This document shows, one piece after another, positions 25,289-30,427 of a DNA stretch of 30,427 bases. This DNA comes from an uncultured Cryptobacterium sp. GTDB taxonomy: Bacteria > Actinomycetota > Coriobacteriia > Coriobacteriales > Eggerthellaceae. The notes under the pieces were generated by a model. That model ran no database searches. It had not been told where the DNA came from and saw only the letters and a program-made list of their open reading frames with translations. The stretch is from assembly GCA_900554685.1 (NCBI GenBank), contig USIG01000004.1, positions 1-30,427 of the forward strand. The letters are read 5' to 3'. The first letter of the stretch is position 1. Each line of letters begins with the position of its first letter. The position numbers and the translations under genes were made by a program.

Positions 25289-25645
25289 ATGGCAAAAACT
25301 ATCGAAGAAGGCTTCAAGGATATTTTTCTTGCAGGCGTAGGTGCTTTAGCTCTTACGGGAGAAAAGGCAAAAGAAGTCGTAGATACCCTTATTGAAAAAG
25401 GAAATCTTACGGTTGAGCAAGGAAAAGATATCAATCAAGAATTGCAGCATAAAGCTTCGCAGACCCTTTCGAAAGTACGCGAAGATGCACTTGCTCAGAC
25501 GCTTAAAACTATGTCACCTGAAGAACGCGATGAATTCGCAGCAACGGTTGCGCGTCTTGTTGCCGAATCAAAGGTTGCATCCGAGCCAGAAGTGGTAGAC
25601 GAAGAAGAAAAAGAAGCTCCCAAAGACGATAAAGTAGCTGAATAA
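25289..25645 (+). CDS. Phasin-like small coiled-coil protein
   Basis: This acidic, mostly helical protein of 118 residues resembles the PhaI/PhaF-type phasin superfamily. A hydrophobic helix starts the protein (FKDIFLAGVGALALTGEKA), followed by a predicted coiled coil at about 25-95 and a charged tail (EEEKEAPKDDK). Phasins coat polyester granules, but small relatives also occur in bacteria without such granules, often just before a UbiB-like gene as here (38 bp gap), so the role may be tied to the kinase. No polyester synthase gene is in the window. GGAGGGG lies before the ATG. Confidence 0.75.
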   Translation: MAKTIEEGFKDIFLAGVGALALTGEKAKEVVDTLIEKGNLTVEQGKDINQELQHKASQTLSKVREDALAQTLKTMSPEERDEFAATVARLVAESKVASEPEVVDEEEKEAPKDDKVAE

Positions 25646-25683
25646 GAGCGCTGAATAAGAGCAACAACTATACGTAGGAACAT

Positions 25684-27342
25684 ATGGCTGAGAATTCGCT
25701 TCTTAAATACATGTTTCGAGACGGGGCGGATGTTGATCCCGATCAAAAATTCGGCTTAAGTCGTAAAACTCGCATGCGCCGTTTGCGCGAAATTATTACT
25801 CTTATGCGCAAGCATCATGTCTATGAAGGCCTAAGCCCTATTCAGCTGCGCAGTTTTTTGGTTGATTTAGGGCCAAGCTTTATAAAAATCGGACAGATGC
25901 TTTCCTTGCGATCAGAAATCTTGCCAGCAGCATATTGTGATGCGCTTGCCGATCTTCAGATGGATTGCGATCCGATGCCGTTTGAAGATACGCTTGCGAC
26001 GCTTAAAGATGTCTACGGCGCGAAATTCCAGGACATCTTCCGCTCCATTGATCCGAAGCCTTTAGGAAGTGCTTCGCTTGCTCAAGTGCATAAGGCGGAG
26101 CTTAGCAATGGAGATATAGTTGCAGTTAAGGTGCAACGACCAGGCGTTCGGGCTGTTATGGCACAAGATATCGATGTGATGCGCTCGGTTGCAAAGCATA
26201 TATCCCGCTTTATGAAAGATACCCAGATGCTTGACTTACGTGATGTGGTCGAAGAATTATGGGCTACCTTTCTGGAGGAAACGGACTTTATAAAAGAGGC
26301 GAACAATCTCCAAGAATTTGCCGAGCTCAATAAAGATGTGGTGTTCATTTCATGTCCTAAACCCTATATGGAATACTGCACAGAGTCGGTTTTGGTAATG
26401 GAGTATGTCGAGGGAATTTCTATCCGCGACACGGAAAAGCTCAAAGAATACGGCTATGACCTTGATGAGATTGGCCTAAAAGTCATGGATAATTACGCCA
26501 CTCAGATTCTTGAGCATGGCTTTTTCCATGCCGATCCGCATCCGGGTAATTTGTTTGTCCATGAGGGAAAAGTGGTTTATCTCGATTTGGGTATCATGGG
26601 CAGGCTTTCTCCTCGGGAGCGTTTAGGGTTTAGCAAGATAATTGAGGCGGTTGGTTCCCAAAATGCCAGCGATCTTAAAGATGCTCTCATTTCCTTTTCG
26701 GTTGAGCACGATTTAGCTGCTATCGACCACGCGCGATTGCTAGCAGAGCTGGACAATGTATTGAAAAGTTATTGTGCAACCAACGTTGTCGATATAGATG
26801 TAGGTGCGCTGCTCAGCGATATTATGGCGCTTACCCGCCAGTGTAAAGTAACGTTGCCTGCGTCAGTTACCGCTGTTTCACGAGGGATCGTTACGATGGA
26901 AGGGTCGCTGATGGAATGTTTGGCTAACACCAACATGATTGATATCATCAACGGCCATATCATTCGCTCTAAAAACTCTCAAGAGGAATTCGAGCAGCGT
27001 CTTAAATCTGCTCTTATTTCATTGGATACCTCTGCTAAAAGCTTGATGAAAGCGGCAGAATATTCAGGAGAAACGTTTCGGATGCTTTCTCGTGGCCAGC
27101 TGAAAGTTAATATGGAAATGCTTGGCTCGACTGAACCATTGCGAAAGGTGAGTCGCATTGCAAACAGGCTTGCAATGAGTTTAGTGATTGCAGGGTTACT
27201 CGTAAGTGGAAGCCTGATTATTTCGGTTGATATGCCGCGGGTATTCGGACTTCCGGTGCTTTCTTTTATTGAGTATGTTTCAGCGTTCTTGCTCTTTGTA
27301 TGGATGGCATGGGATATGTTACGAAAATCAAGACACCCTTAG
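25684..27342 (+). CDS. UbiB/ABC1/ADCK-family atypical kinase
   Basis: This membrane-tethered atypical kinase or ATPase has 552 residues. Family marks are the KxGQ motif (K68-Q71 in FIKIGQMLSLR), the Ala-type loop GSASLAQVH at 128-136, the catalytic VAVK (K149), HADPHPGN at 282-289 and DLG at 301-303 in place of DFG. Two membrane helices close the protein (about 498-516 and 523-545). In proteobacteria UbiB supports ubiquinone synthesis; anaerobic actinobacteria do not normally make ubiquinone, so a role with menaquinone or another lipid is more likely, but it is not known. The start has TAGGAA six bases before the ATG. A hairpin overlaps the stop codon. Confidence 0.92.
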   Translation: MAENSLLKYMFRDGADVDPDQKFGLSRKTRMRRLREIITLMRKHHVYEGLSPIQLRSFLVDLGPSFIKIGQMLSLRSEILPAAYCDALADLQMDCDPMPFEDTLATLKDVYGAKFQDIFRSIDPKPLGSASLAQVHKAELSNGDIVAVKVQRPGVRAVMAQDIDVMRSVAKHISRFMKDTQMLDLRDVVEELWATFLEETDFIKEANNLQEFAELNKDVVFISCPKPYMEYCTESVLVMEYVEGISIRDTEKLKEYGYDLDEIGLKVMDNYATQILEHGFFHADPHPGNLFVHEGKVVYLDLGIMGRLSPRERLGFSKIIEAVGSQNASDLKDALISFSVEHDLAAIDHARLLAELDNVLKSYCATNVVDIDVGALLSDIMALTRQCKVTLPASVTAVSRGIVTMEGSLMECLANTNMIDIINGHIIRSKNSQEEFEQRLKSALISLDTSAKSLMKAAEYSGETFRMLSRGQLKVNMEMLGSTEPLRKVSRIANRLAMSLVIAGLLVSGSLIISVDMPRVFGLPVLSFIEYVSAFLLFVWMAWDMLRKSRHP

Positions 27343-27358
27343 TTTAAGGTGTCTTTAC
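27330..27358 (+). terminator. Hairpin overlapping the ubiB-like stop codon
   Basis: AAGACACC (27330-27337) pairs with GGTGTCTT (27348-27355), with the TAG stop in the loop region, followed by only a few T residues. It may be a weak terminator between the kinase gene and the membrane protein gene. Confidence 0.5.
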
Positions 27359-27424
27359 ATAAGACGGACAAGAGGGGTGTTGAGCCTTTTCTTGAGTTGA
27401 GGAAGACCTGCGAAAGGGGCTTTT

Positions 27425-28378
27425 GTGAATTCAGATATACGAATACTGCGAGGAATATCTATCGCAACACTGGTGTTCTCTATTTTAGGAGCATTGGTGG
27501 GCGGTGCCTTTTTGGCGATGATGATATCGGTGTCGTCTATGGTTTCTGATCCGACGTTTTCTGACTTGCTTGTGCAGGAATTGCAATCAAGTTCTTCAGG
27601 GTCAGCTGCTTTTGACGGGAACACCCCGGCAACAACGTATGACTTTTCTTCAATGAATGAGCAGCAGATTCTTGAAGCTGCAACGCTGGGATTTAATGTT
27701 TTGATTGCAATGGCGGTAGGCTATTTGCTTTTGCATGTAGTCGGCGTAGTGGCAAGTATTATGTCCCTTCGAGCTATTGATGCTCCTGAAAAGCTGGGCC
27801 GTGCTTTTGGTTGGACGATAGCTGCTGCAGTATGCACTGCTTTAGTCTTTTCAATTATTACGTGCGTATGCTTCATTATTGCTGCGTGGCTTAACAGCCG
27901 TATACGAAAAAGCTTTGCTACCTCTGTTCAGGGAGGATATTCCGGACCAGGTGGAACGTATCAGGGCGGAATGTATCAGGGTGGAATGCCACAGGCCGGT
28001 GGCTATGGCCAGAGTCCCTATGGCCAACAAGGCATGTCTCCTTCGCAGCAACAGCCAGGGCAGCAGCAAGCTGGTCAGCCGATGCCCCAGCAACCGATGC
28101 CCCAGCAGCCAGCACCTGCACCTCAGCAACCAGGCCAGCCGGTAGCACAGCGGCCAGGTCAGCCCGCGCCCCAACAACCAACACCAGCACCTCAACCTGG
28201 ACCGGTGCAACCAGCGCCCCAACCTGGACCGGTGCAACCAGCGCCCCAGCAAGCTCCAACGCCTGCACCTCAGTCTGAGCCAGCTCAGCCAACCCCAGTG
28301 CCGCCTGAACCAACGCAGCCTGAGTCGGCACACACCCAAGAAGGTAGTGGCTCTTCCCAAAACAATAACAAGAACTAA
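27425..28378 (+). CDS. Membrane protein with long Pro/Gln-rich tail
   Basis: I do not recognise the family. The 317-residue protein has three predicted membrane segments (about 10-38, 88-115, 127-155) and an outer or inner loop of about 50 residues after the first. From about 165 on it is a low-complexity tail, first Gly/Tyr/Gln-rich (YQGGMYQGGMPQAGGYGQ) and then Pro/Gln/Ala-rich up to residue 317. Such tails often span the cell wall or bind partners, but the side of the membrane is uncertain. The start is a GTG at 27425 with GAAAGGGG upstream. The gene has its own terminator-like hairpin at 28383-28432. Two exact 27-bp units inside the tail could change number by slippage. Confidence 0.8.
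   Translation: MNSDIRILRGISIATLVFSILGALVGGAFLAMMISVSSMVSDPTFSDLLVQELQSSSSGSAAFDGNTPATTYDFSSMNEQQILEAATLGFNVLIAMAVGYLLLHVVGVVASIMSLRAIDAPEKLGRAFGWTIAAAVCTALVFSIITCVCFIIAAWLNSRIRKSFATSVQGGYSGPGGTYQGGMYQGGMPQAGGYGQSPYGQQGMSPSQQQPGQQQAGQPMPQQPMPQQPAPAPQQPGQPVAQRPGQPAPQQPTPAPQPGPVQPAPQPGPVQPAPQQAPTPAPQSEPAQPTPVPPEPTQPESAHTQEGSGSSQNNNKN
28193..28246 (+). repeat. Perfect 27-bp tandem repeat inside the Pro-rich tail
   Basis: The 27 bp at 28193-28219 are repeated exactly at 28220-28246, encoding QPGPVQPAP twice. The perfect identity in otherwise degenerate low-complexity DNA suggests a recent duplication. Confidence 0.85.
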
Positions 28379-28382
28379 GCTT

Positions 28383-28432
28383 AAAGGAGCACGCTCGCCG
28401 AAGCCTACGGCAATTTGGAGAGGTGCTCCTTT
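28383..28432 (+). terminator. Terminator-like long hairpin after the Pro-rich protein
   Basis: AAAGGAGCAC (28383-28392) is the exact complement of GTGCTCCTTT (28423-28432), enclosing a 30-base segment with its own small GCCG/CGGC stem. The T run is short, so it may be a terminator or a mRNA-stabilising structure. Confidence 0.6.
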
Positions 28433-28471
28433 ACTATGCTTAGAAGCAGTATCTATACGGGCTGCATGCAT

Positions 28472-28479
28472 GGAAGGAG
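28472..28479 (+). promoter_or_regulatory. Ribosome binding site fixing the dehydrogenase start
   Basis: GGAAGGAG lies four bases before the ATG at 28484, so the in-frame ATG at 28415 and those between are not used. Confidence 0.85.
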
Positions 28480-28483
28480 CATT

Positions 28484-29431
28484 ATGAAAATTGCCGTTTT
28501 GGAACCGCTCGGAATTCCTGACGATGACCTCCGTAGTCTTATTTTGAATGCGGTGGGAGATGTCGAGGTAGAGCTTATTACCTATCCGGATCGCAAGACC
28601 GACGAGGCAACGCTTATCGAGCGCAGTGCCGATGCGGATATAGTTGTTCTTTCAAATATTGCCTATCCTGCTTCAGTAATGAAAGAAAATCCCAATCTTG
28701 CGTATGTGTGCGTAGCATTTACGGGCTACGATCATGTTGATATGGCATATTGTCGCGAGAAGGGCATTCAGGTTTCAAACTGTGCTGGTTATTCAACGGT
28801 TGCGGTGGCTGATTTGGTATTTGGGCTTTTGCTTGATGTCTATCGCAATATTTCAATTCTTAATTCGCAAGTTCGCTCTGGTGGTACCAAGGAAGGACTG
28901 GTTGGTCCCGAATTGGAAGGTAAGCGATTTGGCGTGATTGGTGCAGGTGCAATTGGCAGTCGCGTCATGCGTATTGCACGGGCATTTGGCTGTGAAGTGG
29001 TTGCTTATTCTCGTACACGTAAAGAAATTGAAGGGGTAACGTTCGTTAATTTAGACGAACTGCTCACAACGTGCGATGTGATAAGCCTACATGTTCCTCA
29101 AACCCCTGAAACAACCGGTCTGATTGGCGCAGAACAGATTGCCAAAATGAAGCCGACAAGCGTTTTGATCAATTGTGCGCGAGGCCCCATTGTAGATTCT
29201 CAGGCCTTGGCAGATGCGCTCAATGAAGGACGTATCGCAGGGGCAGGTATTGATGTGTTGGAGATGGAACCACCGTTCCCTTCAGATCATCCTCTTTTGA
29301 ATGCGAAAAACACAATCGTGACTCCTCATGTGGCTTTTGCTTCTCATGAGGCTATGCAAAAGCGTGCGGTTATCGTTGCTGATAACATTGCTTCTTATAT
29401 AGCAGGCAATAGTAAAAACCTTGTTTCATAG
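28484..29431 (+). CDS. D-isomer-specific 2-hydroxyacid dehydrogenase family protein
   Basis: This NAD(P)-dependent oxidoreductase interconverts 2-keto acids and (R)-2-hydroxyacids, for example hydroxypyruvate and glycerate. It has 315 residues, normal for the family. The dinucleotide loop is GAGAIG (153-158), and the catalytic set is R233 (CARGPIVD), E260 (DVLEMEPP) and H282 (TPHVAF). After the second strand comes YSRTRK with no acidic residue, so NADPH may be preferred. It lacks an ACT domain, so a biosynthetic SerA is unlikely. The substrate cannot be read from sequence. A strong terminator follows at 29513-29549. A link to the activase systems in the window (as in amino-acid fermentation through 2-hydroxyacids) is only speculation. 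Confidence 0.9.
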   Translation: MKIAVLEPLGIPDDDLRSLILNAVGDVEVELITYPDRKTDEATLIERSADADIVVLSNIAYPASVMKENPNLAYVCVAFTGYDHVDMAYCREKGIQVSNCAGYSTVAVADLVFGLLLDVYRNISILNSQVRSGGTKEGLVGPELEGKRFGVIGAGAIGSRVMRIARAFGCEVVAYSRTRKEIEGVTFVNLDELLTTCDVISLHVPQTPETTGLIGAEQIAKMKPTSVLINCARGPIVDSQALADALNEGRIAGAGIDVLEMEPPFPSDHPLLNAKNTIVTPHVAFASHEAMQKRAVIVADNIASYIAGNSKNLVS

Positions 29432-29512
29432 CTAAACTACAGGGTAAAGGCGCTATACTCACTAAAGAGTAAAGCAGGCCCAGTGTGATACATAACCCTA
29501 TAACAATCGTTT

Positions 29513-29549
29513 TATGCGGCAGGACCTCGTTTCCTGTCGCATATTTTTT
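29513..29549 (+). terminator. Intrinsic terminator after the dehydrogenase
   Basis: A 12-bp stem with one G-U pair (TATGCGGCAGGA with TCCTGTCGCATA) and a seven-base loop is followed by six T residues at 29544-29549. Confidence 0.9.
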
Positions 29550-29585
29550 GCTATAGGTGTTGTTATTTGTTGTGATGTGGTGAAC

Positions 29586-30427
29586 ATGATTCAAAAACTC
29601 AAGCAACATTATGAAAAAGTGATATGCGCATGTTGCTTCTTACTGCTTTTTACAAATGTTGGTTTGGCCTCAACTTCGTTTTCGGTATACCAACCTTATC
29701 TTGTTGAACTTCCCGGGGTAGGCCATTCGGGTGGCTCAATTGTTATTTCTATTCGTACGTTTATTTCAGTGGTGGCGATGTTTTTTGTCGCTCGTTACTA
29801 TGAAAAACTTGATTGCCGTAAAGGAGTTGCTCTCGCGTCGTTTTGCATAGGAACGGGATTTGTGATCTATGCGTTGAATACTTCGAATTTTATAGGGCTT
29901 TGCGTGGGCTCGATTTTTACTGGTTTAGGCTATGGTTTAGGCGGCATGGTGGCATCAACGATGCTTATCGGTCGTTGGTTTAAAGATCATGTTGCTACCG
30001 CGGCTGGTATTGCAGCGGTAGGATCGGGTGTTGCAGCGGTTGTGGTGCCTCCTGTGGTTGTAGCGCTTGAAAGTGCATTTTCGCTTTCGTCGGCATTTGT
30101 TGCCGAAGGTGCTCTTGCTTTATTTGATGCAGTCGCCTTATATCTGTTGCTGAGAAATAGACCAGAAGACATGGGTCTTACTCCCTACGTTGATCCAAAG
30201 CTTTCTTCCAAGGTGGCTGAGAGCTCTTATAGCGATGAGACAAAAGCAGAAAACGAAGCTAAACAAACAAGGCACGCTTCAAAGAAATCATCACGTAGAA
30301 TGCAGCAAGGAACTCGCATTAACCGAAACTTACCTCCTCGTATGGTCCCTGTTGTTTTAGTTGCGATGGTGATCGTTGGTTGCGTTTCTGTTGGTGGATC
30401 GAACTATCTTGCAGTGCTTTTTACTTC
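29586..30427 (+). CDS. MFS transporter, oxalate/formate-antiporter type (3' end outside window)
   Basis: The first 280 codons of a major facilitator transporter are present; the gene runs off the right edge without a stop. Membrane segments alternate from residue 10 on. TGLGYGLGGMVASTMLIGRWF and the loop RNRPEDMGLTP are typical of the OFA (oxalate/formate antiporter) group, which carries organic anions. A charged loop (about 200-250) separates the two halves, and the seventh membrane segment begins near the edge. The ATG at 29586 is the best start seen, but its ribosome binding site is poor, and GTG codons at 29577 and 29580 are alternatives. A strong terminator lies just upstream, so the gene is not in the dehydrogenase operon unless there is readthrough. 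Confidence 0.85.
   Translation, partial: MIQKLKQHYEKVICACCFLLLFTNVGLASTSFSVYQPYLVELPGVGHSGGSIVISIRTFISVVAMFFVARYYEKLDCRKGVALASFCIGTGFVIYALNTSNFIGLCVGSIFTGLGYGLGGMVASTMLIGRWFKDHVATAAGIAAVGSGVAAVVVPPVVVALESAFSLSSAFVAEGALALFDAVALYLLLRNRPEDMGLTPYVDPKLSSKVAESSYSDETKAENEAKQTRHASKKSSRRMQQGTRINRNLPPRMVPVVLVAMVIVGCVSVGGSNYLAVLFT

Noticed and set aside
27851..28471. Minus-strand open frames opposite the Pro/Gln-rich tail
   Set aside because: These are shadows of low-complexity coding sequence; the translations are biased Leu/Arg/Trp strings with no likeness to a protein.
28415..28483. Longer N terminus of the 2-hydroxyacid dehydrogenase
   Set aside because: It overlaps a terminator-like hairpin and lacks a ribosome binding site, while GGAAGGAG fits the ATG at 28484.

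Overview
The window looks like chromosomal DNA from an anaerobic actinobacterium of the class Coriobacteriia (Eggerthellaceae-like, perhaps Cryptobacterium). This placement is an inference. It rests on moderate base composition judged by eye, an LPXTG surface protein with VaFE/SpaA-type repeats, several 2-hydroxyacyl-CoA-dehydratase-type activase genes, a phasin-like/UbiB gene pair, and strong AGGAG-type ribosome binding sites. I see no rRNA, tRNA, CRISPR array, phage or insertion sequence.

Layout. 1-445 has no gene but carries a degenerate tandem repeat. 446-4347 (minus strand) is an operon of response regulator, sensor kinase and an RlmD/RumA-type rRNA uracil methyltransferase. Divergent from it, 4605-7509 (plus) encodes a Bce-like ABC transporter (ATPase plus 10-TM FtsX-type permease), and a 40-bp tandem repeat lies in the intergenic region. 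7510-7862 holds a minus-strand terminator and a 36-bp-period repeat. 7863-9812 (minus) is a drug-efflux-type MFS transporter fused to two CBS domains. 10024-13248 (minus) is a tight three-gene operon: a DUF2229-like protein, an HgdB-like protein and an ATP-dependent activase. 13497-13790 is a small unknown gene. 13870-17058 (minus) is a large sortase-anchored surface protein. 17499-19724 (plus) is a cysteine synthase/glutamate-cysteine ligase operon. 19822-25119 (minus) is a 1528-residue fused activase/DUF2229/HgdB protein followed by a TetR regulator. 25289-29431 (plus) holds a phasin-like protein, a UbiB/ABC1 kinase, a membrane protein with a Pro/Gln-rich tail and a D-2-hydroxyacid dehydrogenase. 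An MFS transporter of the oxalate/formate type runs off the right edge.

How it may work together. The most interesting content is the pair of activase systems. The three separate genes at 10024-13248 encode the same modules that are fused into one chain at 20533-25119, and the key cysteine motifs match module by module. Both look like ATP-driven electron-transfer (archerase-type) machines joined to iron-sulfur acceptor proteins. Neither is next to a CoA-transferase or other gene that would name a substrate. A TetR gene lies 39 bp behind the fused gene. The 9-bp motif ACACAGTGT occurs upstream of both the fused gene and the MFS-CBS gene, which suggests a small regulon. All functional claims come from reading motifs by eye; no searches were run.
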